This document shows, in pieces, positions 14,901 to 23,800 of a stretch of 64,000 bases of DNA. The stretch lies in assembly GCA_017303755.1 (NCBI GenBank), contig JAFLBS010000001.1, forward strand, positions 1,054,001-1,118,000, in the 5' to 3' direction. The stretch's first letter is position 1. Every line of letters begins with the position of its first letter. Source of the stretch: Flavobacteriales bacterium (GTDB lineage: Bacteria; Bacteroidota; Bacteroidia; Flavobacteriales; Flavobacteriaceae). The notes under the pieces were generated by a model that was given only the letters and a program-made list of their open reading frames with translations, did not search any database and had not been told where the DNA came from. The position numbers and the translations under genes were made by a program.

Positions 14901-16145
14901 ATGGAAAAAAAGACAGAAGGAGCTTGGATAATTAATCATACAAAAAAACTCCAAAAAGTTGATAATACACAAGATTTTGAAGAAATTGAGCTTGCTGGAA
15001 AATGTGGTTCTTTTTTATCTAATTTAGCAGCATCACATGAGATAAGTGAAATAAATAAGACAAAAGTTGAAGCAATTGCTAAGGCATCAAATATAAAGAG
15101 AATAGAACTTGAAACAATCAAAAAGACATTATGTGATGCGCGTCTGATTGATATTGGGGCAAATGGATCAGTTTCAGTTTTAGGGATTACAACGCATAGT
15201 GTTTTAGGACATACTTCTGATATATTTAGAAGCGTTAATCCAACTGACTTCCAAAAGGCTTCTTTAGATTTAGCTGAGAATATCTCTGATTTGCCGAAAG
15301 AAGGGAAATTGCTTCAGGAGTATATATCTGATACACATAAACTTAGTTCTACAGATATAGTTGACTTATTTAAACAATCTGAGAATATTGGTTTTATAGA
15401 TTTTGAAACTTTAGATGATAAAAGTAAAATGTACTTTAATGGAAATCTTTTTAGAAGAGATGTAATGAAAAAAACACAAGCAGTACTTTCAACATTATCT
15501 CAGACTGAGAGTAGATTAATAGGAGAAGTTGATGCTCTTCTATCTGAGAAGGGTTGTCTAGCTGAAACTGACGTTAAAAGGATTTTAGGAGATCAACTTC
15601 TTTCAAAGCTACAATCAATTGGAATGTATGATTTTAATGATGTTAGTAATTCAAGCGAGACAAAGACAATTATTACTAAACCATCTGCTTTTTCTAAATA
15701 TGGTAATCCTTTTGAAGAAGATGCATTAGATTTGGCAAAAGCTTTTGTTTCTTCGCTTTTTTATGGAATGAACTATAGTGCAAATAGTAGAGGTAAAATC
15801 ACAATGTTAAAAGCATTAATGCAGCGTTTGATTAGAGGCGGAGAAGTTGGTCCTGCAACAGCAATAGGTGAAGATTATAGACTCTTAGAATTTAAGCGAG
15901 TAGTAGCAATTAGACCCGATCCAGATTACCCTAGTAGGTATTATATGAGACTACTAAAAAGAGACATAGGGGAACTAGCTCTGCAAGTTTTAGAATTTGG
16001 AGATGCAAATCAGCACACTGTAATGTCTTCTGGTAGTGTAACAAAGTACAAAGGGCCTGAAGAGAAGAGAGTTGCAAATAGATTAAAAGAAAATGAAGCG
16101 TCAAAGAAAACAATAGCCCAAACTTTAAAAACAATTAGACAATAA
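14901..16145 (+). CDS. Predicted winged-helix protein of a two-gene cassette, unknown function
   Basis: A 414-residue, probably cytoplasmic protein starting MEKKTEGAWIINHTKKLQKV. In-frame codons upstream read into the spacer. Residues about 30-97 look like a winged helix: helices around KTKVEAIAKASNIKRIELET, then KTLCDARLIDIG and a short hairpin NGSVSVLG. A second similar unit may lie near TESRLIGEVDALLSEKGC and VKRILGDQLLSKLQSIG. The C-terminal third (FVSSLFYGMNYSANSRGK, VVAIRPDPDYPSRYYMRLLKRDIG) is not recognised. The stop overlaps the start of the next gene by one base (TAATG), so both are translated in coupled fashion. The AT-rich codon use, and the lack of housekeeping function, suggest acquired DNA. 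It may provide DNA or target recognition for the nuclease downstream. Confidence 0.7.
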   Translation: MEKKTEGAWIINHTKKLQKVDNTQDFEEIELAGKCGSFLSNLAASHEISEINKTKVEAIAKASNIKRIELETIKKTLCDARLIDIGANGSVSVLGITTHSVLGHTSDIFRSVNPTDFQKASLDLAENISDLPKEGKLLQEYISDTHKLSSTDIVDLFKQSENIGFIDFETLDDKSKMYFNGNLFRRDVMKKTQAVLSTLSQTESRLIGEVDALLSEKGCLAETDVKRILGDQLLSKLQSIGMYDFNDVSNSSETKTIITKPSAFSKYGNPFEEDALDLAKAFVSSLFYGMNYSANSRGKITMLKALMQRLIRGGEVGPATAIGEDYRLLEFKRVVAIRPDPDYPSRYYMRLLKRDIGELALQVLEFGDANQHTVMSSGSVTKYKGPEEKRVANRLKENEASKKTIAQTLKTIRQ

Positions 16146-17434
16146 TGGAAAGCCAAACAAAATTATTTAAAGGTGAATTAATGGAAGAGCTACTTAGAAA
16201 TTATTTTCTTAGCTTAGGATTTTATGTAGCTCGTGGTGTAGAATATAAATTTGAAGGAAACCTTGTGACCGACATTGATCTTTTTTTGTATGGTCGATCA
16301 TCAACGCTTTCTAGAGAAAGAATTATAGTAGAGATAAAAAACAAAAAAAAGCCACAAGCATTTGAAAGGATATTAGTTGTAAATGGACTAAAGAGTCTAC
16401 TTAAACTAAATGGATGTATCGTTGCAACTACTGACCAAAAAGACTTACTTCATAAATTTGGAAATATTCATGATACTCACATTTTAGATGGTGCTTTCTT
16501 ATCTAAATTAAAATCTAATAATGGTTCTAACCGTTTATATGAGGAAGAACTTATGGATATGTTTGCGAAACACAAAAGCCATAAAACTTTCCCAAATAAA
16601 GATTGGCGAGCTCTTTATCAACTGTCAAAATCAAGATTGTTGTCAGAACAAGATTTTTCTGGTTTTAATGAAGGGATTTATTACTTAGAATATTTTATTA
16701 ATAAAAGTATTGTAGATGTTCAAAAAAGAGAGGAAGCTACAAGAATGATATATGTACTTATATCACATTTGCTTCTTACTTTAGACTACATTAGCAAGGA
16801 TATAGCTTTTCTTGATTCCAAAGACAGAGAGAATAGGCTCTTAGATGGATTTAATTTTGGTAATCTCGGAAAAAATGGAGTTGATAGAATAATTGAGATA
16901 GCTGGAAATCTTGCACAAAAACCCACAGGAGCATTAAAAAATGAACTTGAAAGAAACAACAATCAAGTCTTGAAAGATTATTTTAGTAAACTTGAAATAG
17001 CTAAAAATCTTCATTTATGGGCAAAGGAATTTGAACTCTGTGCGTATAATAGACTTCTTATTAGCCCGACTGAACTTCAGCCCCATTTGTTAAGTGTAAT
17101 TTCAATTTTTTTAGATTATTTTTTAATTCAAAGAACTACTTTTTTCAACTCTTTTATTGTTACATCACAAGTTGAGGAAAATTTAGAAATAGTAAAAGAG
17201 ACTCCACTGAAAAAAAAGATAAAAGACTACAGAGTATTAGGAGTTTTAAAGAATGAACAGACAATTGAAGATTTGGGGGATAACCTTTTTAAACGTAACC
17301 AAGCTAATATTAGCAAATGTATAGAAGCTTTGAGTAAGGTTAATGCTCCTTTAGACACAGTAATTTATGTGTTTGAGAAAGGGAATAAGGTCTCGACAAC
17401 TTTACCTAATGGAACTGTAAAAGTTTTTTCTTAG
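16145..17434 (+). CDS. Predicted PD-(D/E)XK nuclease of a two-gene cassette
   Basis: A 429-residue protein. The first 100 residues have the layout of restriction-endonuclease-like folds: a helix with Glu14/Glu15 (GELMEELLRNYFLSLGF), Asp45 in VTDIDLFLYG, and Glu63-x-Lys65 in RIIVEIKNKKKP, then a helix and strand (GLKSLLKLNGCIVATT). This gives E, D-x17-E-x-K, the catalytic signature. The rest is helical and unrecognised, apart from a C-terminal segment (about 355-429) beginning DYRVLGVLKNEQTIEDLG. It is translationally coupled to the upstream winged-helix protein. No methyltransferase, helicase or toxin gene is adjacent, so it is not an ordinary restriction-modification set. The nuclease assignment is by motif reading only; the pair could be an anti-phage or plasmid-defence module. 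Confidence 0.65.
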   Translation: MESQTKLFKGELMEELLRNYFLSLGFYVARGVEYKFEGNLVTDIDLFLYGRSSTLSRERIIVEIKNKKKPQAFERILVVNGLKSLLKLNGCIVATTDQKDLLHKFGNIHDTHILDGAFLSKLKSNNGSNRLYEEELMDMFAKHKSHKTFPNKDWRALYQLSKSRLLSEQDFSGFNEGIYYLEYFINKSIVDVQKREEATRMIYVLISHLLLTLDYISKDIAFLDSKDRENRLLDGFNFGNLGKNGVDRIIEIAGNLAQKPTGALKNELERNNNQVLKDYFSKLEIAKNLHLWAKEFELCAYNRLLISPTELQPHLLSVISIFLDYFLIQRTTFFNSFIVTSQVEENLEIVKETPLKKKIKDYRVLGVLKNEQTIEDLGDNLFKRNQANISKCIEALSKVNAPLDTVIYVFEKGNKVSTTLPNGTVKVFS

Positions 17435-17936
17435 AATATTAAAAGAAACCACGATAGCGCGGATTTGCAATCCGTGCCACTACTATTTTAAAAGCTTCAG
17501 CACGAATCCTGTTTTTTGTATTATGAGATTCCTCCTGCGTCAGACACGAGAGCTTTGCTCGAACTGGCGAAGCAATGACAAGATTGTGGTGAAAATGTCT
17601 TAATAGAAGAAGTTTGTATTTTAAACAGCATATATTATTGTTTTGTCATTTCGACGCAGGAGAAATCGCATCAAGTTATTTTTTAGTATAATTGCTTAGC
17701 ACTACTTCTTTCACAAAAGACGCTCGCATTCTAGCCCCGATTGCAGGAAACGCCGCGCGTGACGTAAAGCGGGAATGACGATGGCAAGAAAGCGCAAGCC
17801 ATTCGCTTCTAAATTAACCACAAAGACACAAAGAAGGCGCAAAGCTCACAAAAGTTTGGTTTATCATAAACGAAATCTGCCTTCTGCAACTGCATTCTGC
17901 TTTCTTTTAAACACAAGGAACACTAAGTTTGGAATT
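17435..17936. repeat. Repeat-filled spacer, right border of the accessory island
   Basis: No gene is supported. A palindrome GCGCGGATTTGCAATCCGTG (from 17457) belongs to the family seen at 94-114 and 223-243. Degenerate copies of the 'GTCATT(T/C)CGA...GGAGAAATC' repeat occur at about 17525-17580 and 17645-17670. A possible decayed flavo-1-like element (CTAGCCCCGATTGCAGG...AAAGCGGGA) is at about 17731-17774. A copy of the 'TTAACCACAAAGACACAAAG' family lies at 17815-17850. The pbpC 3' end follows. Confidence 0.65.
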
Positions 17937-20312
17937 TCACTCCTTAATCAACTCCACTTTCCGTCTAATTTCATTCCCAAATTCGTCTACAACGGTGATG
18001 TAGTGAATGCCAGTGTTGGCTTCAATTGGGAGTTCGTGAAAGGTTTGCGTGGTGCCTTTGTACACGTTGTCTACGTACCAAAACAGTTTGGCTTCTTTGT
18101 TGGAGTGCGCTACTTTGGCAATGATCGGTTGGATTTGCCCGTTGAAGTTTTTGGTCAGGTAAATTTTGCTGTTGGTTTTGGGGTAAATAAAATCCATTAC
18201 GTTGTGTTGTGCGGTTTGGCAATCATCTCGAAACGGCGGCAACGGCACGTAATCAATGTGTAAACTTTTGTAGTACAATTCCATTACGGGCGGCAACACA
18301 AACCACTTTTTTCTGACAATGTTATTTACGTCTTCGCAACTGCTGTTCACCTGAAATTGCTCACTCGCGTCCAAATGCACCAATTTGTGGTACGGGCAAA
18401 CTGCCGTTTTCTTTCCGTTGCGGTTGATGAGTTGCATCACTTTTGGGCAATCGTCTTGCGCTAAATGACCACTTTTGGTACAAATTTCGGCTTCTTCTAA
18501 ATCGTTCAACGGCGCAGTAAAAAACGGTTTCCGTGGCAATAAGTTGAACACGTCAAACAACACTGGCGCGGCATAATCGACTCCAGTTAATTCAGGTCGG
18601 CCTTCGCCTGAAGCATTCCCAACCCAAACGCCAACCACATAACGCGAGTTGGTGCCAATTGCCCACGCATCGCGGTTGCCAAAACTGGTTCCGGTTTTCC
18701 AAGCGAGTTCGAGTGACGAATCGTAAAAACGCCACGCTTCATCGCCTTCGGGTCGGTTGACTTCTTTCATCGCGTTGTACGTCAAGTAAATCGATCCCGC
18801 GCCTAAAATGGTTTTCTGAAAACTGTCGCCACCAAAGTCGGTTTCAAATCCGTGACGGAAATTCAGTTCAGCAAATTCCTTACTGCGGTATTTTCCTTTG
18901 GATGTATTGAAATAATTCACTGTAGATGATAAGTTGGCATAGGTGCGACACAAATCCCACAAATTGCTTTCGGCGCCACCCAAAATCAGCGACAAACCGT
19001 AATGATCGGGATGATTGTTGATGTCGTGCAATTGAAATTTCTGCAGCACATCGTAAAATTTAAACACACCATAATCCTGCAACATCAATACAGCGGGAAT
19101 GTTGAGCGATCGCGACAAAGCGCGTTGCGCCGGAACTGCGCCATCGTAAGTCAGGTTAAAATTCTGCGGCGTATAACCCGAAATTTGCGTCGGAACATCA
19201 GGAACCAAAGTGTTGGGCAGAATTTCGCCATCGTCCAACATCGACGCGTAGAGAAACGGTTTTAAAATACTTCCCGTACTTCGTGGCGCCGAAATGATGT
19301 CGACGTCTTTATCGTGATCAACATCAGTAGGCGAGTTGCCCACATAACTAATCACGTTTCGGGTTTGCACATCGATGACAATAATGGCCAAATTGTGCAC
19401 TTCGTTTTGCTTGAACTGATTGTGGTATTGACGCGCAATATGGTTGATGCGGTTTTGAAGCGCAATGTCAATGGTAGTTTTAATGCGTTGACCTTGATCG
19501 GTTTTAGCCACGCGCTGCAATAGGTGCGGAGCGATTTGCGGAACGTTGTACGGTTTTTGAGGCAACGGTTCGGTTATCGCCAAATCGTAGGTGAGTTGAT
19601 CGATAACGCCTTCGTTGTGGAGTTTCAATAACAGCGCATTGCGTTTGCGGCGCAGTTTTTCTTGGTTTTTTCCGGGATAAATCAAACTCGGCGCATTAGG
19701 CAAAACAGCGAGTGTTGCGCTTTCGGCCCACGATAATTGGTGCGCTTGAACGCCAAAATAACGCCACGACGCCATTTCCAAACCAACAACATTTCCACCA
19801 AAAGGCGCGTGAGCTGAGTAGAGTTCGAGTATTTTTTCTTTTGAATGGCGGAATTCCAATCGGGTTGCCAGTACGATTTCGATGAGTTTTTCAAAATACG
19901 TACGCTTTTTATTTTTGCGCGAAAGGCGAATGACTTGTTGGGTTAAGGTACTTCCACCGCGCACAACTTTTCCGGCTTTTTGATTCTGACGAATGGCTTT
20001 GACCATCGCCACAGGATTGAACCCAGGATGATAGCGAAAGTGTTCATCTTCAAAATACACGATGCATTGTTTGAATTTATCGGGAACGCTGTCTTTGGCA
20101 GGAAAACGCCATTGACCATCGGGAGCGATTTGTGCGGCGAGCAATTCGCCATCGCTACTTTCAATTACGGTCGAATACGGTTCTTCGAAAAGCGTTCGCG
20201 GCAATGAAAAATAGTACACAACCAACAGAACAAAAGCAACTATTGATTTCTTTTTGTTGTTGAGGATGTAGTTTTTTATCCGCTGAAATACAGCTTTTAG
20301 TTTTTCTTTCAT
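17937..20312 (-). CDS. pbpC: Penicillin-binding protein 1C
   Basis: Bifunctional peptidoglycan glycosyltransferase/transpeptidase-type protein. One N-terminal membrane helix (about 22-40) is followed by a GT51 domain with catalytic Glu in EDEHFRYHPG (about 88) and GGSTLTQQ (about 119-126). The transpeptidase-type domain has SILK (in RSTGSILKP), SLN (in SRSLNIPA) and KTG (in WKTGTS), then the PBP1C-specific C-terminal beta-domain. The ATG at 20312 was preferred over a GTG 9 nt upstream that lies inside a repeat. The alpha-2-macroglobulin gene upstream on the same strand mirrors the pbpC-yfhM pairing of Escherichia coli, where the two are thought to cooperate at damaged walls. Confidence 0.95.
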   Translation of the reverse strand: MKEKLKAVFQRIKNYILNNKKKSIVAFVLLVVYYFSLPRTLFEEPYSTVIESSDGELLAAQIAPDGQWRFPAKDSVPDKFKQCIVYFEDEHFRYHPGFNPVAMVKAIRQNQKAGKVVRGGSTLTQQVIRLSRKNKKRTYFEKLIEIVLATRLEFRHSKEKILELYSAHAPFGGNVVGLEMASWRYFGVQAHQLSWAESATLAVLPNAPSLIYPGKNQEKLRRKRNALLLKLHNEGVIDQLTYDLAITEPLPQKPYNVPQIAPHLLQRVAKTDQGQRIKTTIDIALQNRINHIARQYHNQFKQNEVHNLAIIVIDVQTRNVISYVGNSPTDVDHDKDVDIISAPRSTGSILKPFLYASMLDDGEILPNTLVPDVPTQISGYTPQNFNLTYDGAVPAQRALSRSLNIPAVLMLQDYGVFKFYDVLQKFQLHDINNHPDHYGLSLILGGAESNLWDLCRTYANLSSTVNYFNTSKGKYRSKEFAELNFRHGFETDFGGDSFQKTILGAGSIYLTYNAMKEVNRPEGDEAWRFYDSSLELAWKTGTSFGNRDAWAIGTNSRYVVGVWVGNASGEGRPELTGVDYAAPVLFDVFNLLPRKPFFTAPLNDLEEAEICTKSGHLAQDDCPKVMQLINRNGKKTAVCPYHKLVHLDASEQFQVNSSCEDVNNIVRKKWFVLPPVMELYYKSLHIDYVPLPPFRDDCQTAQHNVMDFIYPKTNSKIYLTKNFNGQIQPIIAKVAHSNKEAKLFWYVDNVYKGTTQTFHELPIEANTGIHYITVVDEFGNEIRRKVELIKE

Positions 20313-20313
20313 T

Positions 20314-20352
20314 TTAACCACGAAGACACAAAGTGTGCGCTAAGTTCACAAA
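20314..20352. repeat. Copy of the 'TTAACCACGAAGACACAAAG' interspersed repeat
   Basis: Directly upstream of the pbpC start. It is the reverse complement of the form at 13735-13776 and 13861-13903 and related to 17815-17850. Confidence 0.6.
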
Positions 20353-20369
20353 TTTTTTGATTGTTTATT

Positions 20370-20723
20370 TTACGGAATACTATCTAAAATAGGAATGCTT
20401 ATACTGTGGTCGCCTTTGTAATATTTGACGTAAATTTTTCTGTTAATGCAATTGGAATCATCTTCACAATTTTTAAAAAGAACATCTGGACTTACTTCAT
20501 TTGTGTAGGTTCCGCCTTCTGCATCGTATTTGTATTCAAGATGGTAATTGGATATTCCGATTTCATAATATTTGGTAATTTCACCAATTGTATAGGCTGG
20601 ATTTGAGTTGATAAGCTCTTCATTTTTATGCAGTCGAATTGTTTTTGCTACACTCATACCTACTACTATCACAAGTATAATTGCAATGATTATTAGTTTG
20701 TAAAAGGAAAAAAAATCTCTCAA
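20370..20723 (-). CDS. Small single-pass membrane protein of unknown function
   Basis: A 117-residue protein with one N-terminal transmembrane segment (KLIIIAIILVIVVGMSVA, about 9-26) and an extracytoplasmic domain of about 85 residues. The domain is rich in Tyr and Asp/Glu and has two cysteines in NCEDDSNC that could form a disulfide. The pattern of NPAYTIGEITKYYE and YKYDAEGGTYTNEV, ending KIYVKYYKGDHS, resembles small DUF3592-like proteins in which a strand-rich domain follows one helix, but this is a loose match. It lies between pbpC and the macroglobulin gene on the same strand, with repeat copies on both sides. A role in that pair is not shown. Confidence 0.7.
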   Translation of the reverse strand: MRDFFSFYKLIIIAIILVIVVGMSVAKTIRLHKNEELINSNPAYTIGEITKYYEIGISNYHLEYKYDAEGGTYTNEVSPDVLFKNCEDDSNCINRKIYVKYYKGDHSISIPILDSIP

Positions 20724-20740
20724 ATTCGATTGTATTTATG

Positions 20741-20809
20741 AACCGCAAAGTTCGCAAAGAAATTATATAAACTTAGCGAACCTTGCGCGTTCTTAGCGCC
20801 TTTGCGGTT
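20741..20809. repeat. Inverted repeat, 'CTTTGCGGTT' family with both arms
   Basis: AACCGCAAAG at 20741-20750 and CTTTGCGGTT at 20800-20809 are exact complements. The inner sequence is also partly symmetric (TTCGCAAAG / CCTTGCGCG), giving a long imperfect hairpin just after the macroglobulin stop. It may act as its terminator. Confidence 0.65.
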
Positions 20810-20817
20810 AAAAAAAA

Positions 20818-23800
20818 TTACTTTATCACTTCCACCCATTGACCTTGTGTTCGAGCCAAGAAATCATTGTCGTACATGGCTTCGCATTGCAAACCAGGTA
20901 AATAGTATTTCCCGAGGTACGACGCATTCAATAGCATTTTAAACTTACGGGTTTCGCCACCACTTAAACTGAAATAGTAATTGGCTCGGTCGTCGCGAAT
21001 GTCAATGTAATCGGCTACATTTTCGGTAGCAGAACCAAATTCGGTGTAACGCGTATTGACAATTTCAAATCCGGATGGCAGAATTTGCGTCAACGCGATG
21101 TTGTTCACACGTTCGTTTTTGCCGTTTTTCAACGTTACTTCAGCAATGAATTCGGTTCCTTGTTTGATTTTGGTTACCGAAACCGGATTGCCTTTTCGGT
21201 CTTTAAACGTCACGCTTGCCGTTAGGTTATTCTGAATTGGTTTTTCACTTCCTACAGGAAGAATTCCGCTGTTCAAAACACGTACAAAAATGGTATTGTT
21301 TTTAGTGTTTTTGATTGTCACCGAATTAGCTCCTGTTTTAATCACCAAATTACGTTCAGCCACTGTTTTGGTAGTAGTAATCAACTGAGCTTTTCCAGCA
21401 TTAGTGTATTGAATCGACAAGCCTTTGCTTCCGTTGGATTTGGCAAATTTACTCATAGCATATAATCCGTATGCCGTGGTTTGTGTACTCATCCATTGAT
21501 CACTCGATAGGTTTTTGGCCAATTGTGTTGCCATTTTGAAAGCGCGTTGTTTTTGACCTAATAACACTAAAGTTTCTAAAGCCATCGCACGGTTTCTATC
21601 GGCTGAACCATAGTAATAATAGTAACCATTGGTTTCGTTTTGTTCGTCGATGAATGATTTACTCAACAACGCCAATCCAGCCGAAGTTTGTTTGATTAAT
21701 GCGTATGTTGCTGCCAAACGCAATTTACTTTCGTTGGTAATTCCGACCGTTTCACGTAATCGGTTCATTGAAGCCACATCGGCAGAACCAGCCAATGCGA
21801 GAGTATACAAACGATACGCTTGCGCTAGATCATTGCCGTATCCTTTTTCATAACGCCATTGTTTGGCCATTATTTGCTGATAGCTGATCCATTTGGTTTT
21901 GAAATTGATTGGCAATGCGTAGCCTTTTTTCTCTGCTTCAATTAGGAAATGCCCGGCGTACGATGTTCCCCAATCGTCGGCACTCATCGCACCTGGCCAA
22001 TACGACAATCCGCCGCTTGGTTGTTGGAAATTGCCCAATTTTTGAATAGCTGCCGTAATGTTTCTTTGAATGTTTTGTTTGCGTGATGCATCAATATCCA
22101 TAATATCCGCTAAGTACAATTGTGGGAAAACGGATGAGGTTGTTTGCTCGACACAACCGTGTGGATACTGAATTAGGTAATCCAAACGGCGACCAAAATC
22201 TACTGTTGGAACAGACGAAACTTCCATACTCGCTTTGTTACTTCCGCTTACGCCAAAGGTTTTCCACGCAATGGTTTTGCTGCTGTTCGGTTCCACTACA
22301 ATATCAGTATAAGCGTTCGTTCTTGGATTCGGATTGGTCACATCAATTTCAACGGAATAGGTTGATTTTTCCTTGCCCGAAGTCGCGATGATGTCAATTT
22401 TTCCGATTCCAGTTGCGCTTCCCACTTGCAAATTGAAGTACGCCATTTTTTCATCTGGAGTTGGAAACGAAAGTTGTTGTGTTGAACTTCCAATCACGCG
22501 CACACTATTATTCGGTTTGATTTGAACGGTTACGTTTTTTACATGATTTTCGGTAGCAAAAACCGTTACCGGAATCGTGACATTTTCCGACGGTGATATT
22601 TTCCGCGGAAGCGAAGCCAATACCATCAACGGACTTTTCACTGGAGTTGCTTTTTCCGCCATTCCGTAAGCGCTGGATTCAGCTTGAGCTGCAACGACCA
22701 TCGTTCTTACAGATCCAATGTATTTGGGCAACTTAATTTGATGCGTTTTCGAATCGCCTTTTCCTAATTCAAACGGACCAAAATACATCACCACCGGTTT
22801 GAAACGATTGGCTTTTTTGGCTTTTCCACCGCCTAAATCGGCGTCACCACCAATACTGAACACTTGATTTACTTTTCCGCCGTACGCGCCAATCACATCA
22901 TCGTAAATATCCCAAGTGCGCACACCCAAAGCTTCACGAGTGTAGAAACTATCCCAAGCATTTGGCGTTTTGAATCGGGTTAAATCGAGTAAACCTTCAT
23001 CCACAACAGCTATGGTATACGTCATTGCTTTACCTTGTTTTTCAGAGACTTTTACACTAAAAGTTTGTTCAGGGCGCAATACATTTGGCATCGAGATTTG
23101 CGGTTCGAGTACGGTGTTTTTATCAATAACTTCAATCGGAACGATGCCGTACATTCTGATAGGCGAATCGTTTTTGGTAGAAGCATGTGGTTGTAATAAG
23201 GTAATGTTAATGTACACGTTTGGCGCCATTTCACCCGTAATTGGCAATTCAATTTGAGTTTCGCCTTTTTGTGTTTTCGCCCAAAGCGTTTTCACGACTT
23301 TCGTTCCGTTTTCAATCGAAATCAACGCACGTCCGCCTTCACTTGATGGGAAGAAAATTTTGGCTTTATCGCCTACATTGTATTTGGTTTTATCGGTAGA
23401 GAATTTCAGCATTTTAGCCGATTCACCATCGGTATTTTTCGATTTAGCTGACCAATATGGCCAATCCAAATAAACCGAAACTCCAGTGGCATGTTTGTCT
23501 GTTGGGTCGTAAACACGTACCAAATAATTTCCCCATTCATCGTTGGGAACATTCAGATTCACGCTTCCTCTTCCAGACGCGTCTGTGCTCAAAATATAGT
23601 TTTTGTAAGCGACTCTTCCGACAGCCGTGTTATAATTCGACAAATCATTATTGGAAGCATCCCACCACCAACGCGACTCGAGTTTGTAAATGCGAATTTC
23701 CAATCCAGTTGTGCGTTTCGGGCGACCGTTTTCATCCACAGTTACAATACTGAAATTATTGTTTTTACCCGTTTCGTGCATGCCATAGCGATTCGGTTCA

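Noticed and set aside
16145-17434. Classical type II restriction-modification system
   Set aside because: No methyltransferase motifs (DPPY, NPPY, PCQ) are present in either protein of the pair or in adjacent genes.
17435-17936. tRNA or att site at the island border
   Set aside because: No cloverleaf, anticodon loop or TTCGA arm could be folded, and no direct repeat pairs the two borders as an att site would.
17775-18263. 162-residue plus-strand frame
   Set aside because: Most of it is antisense to the pbpC 3' end, and its start is repeat DNA.
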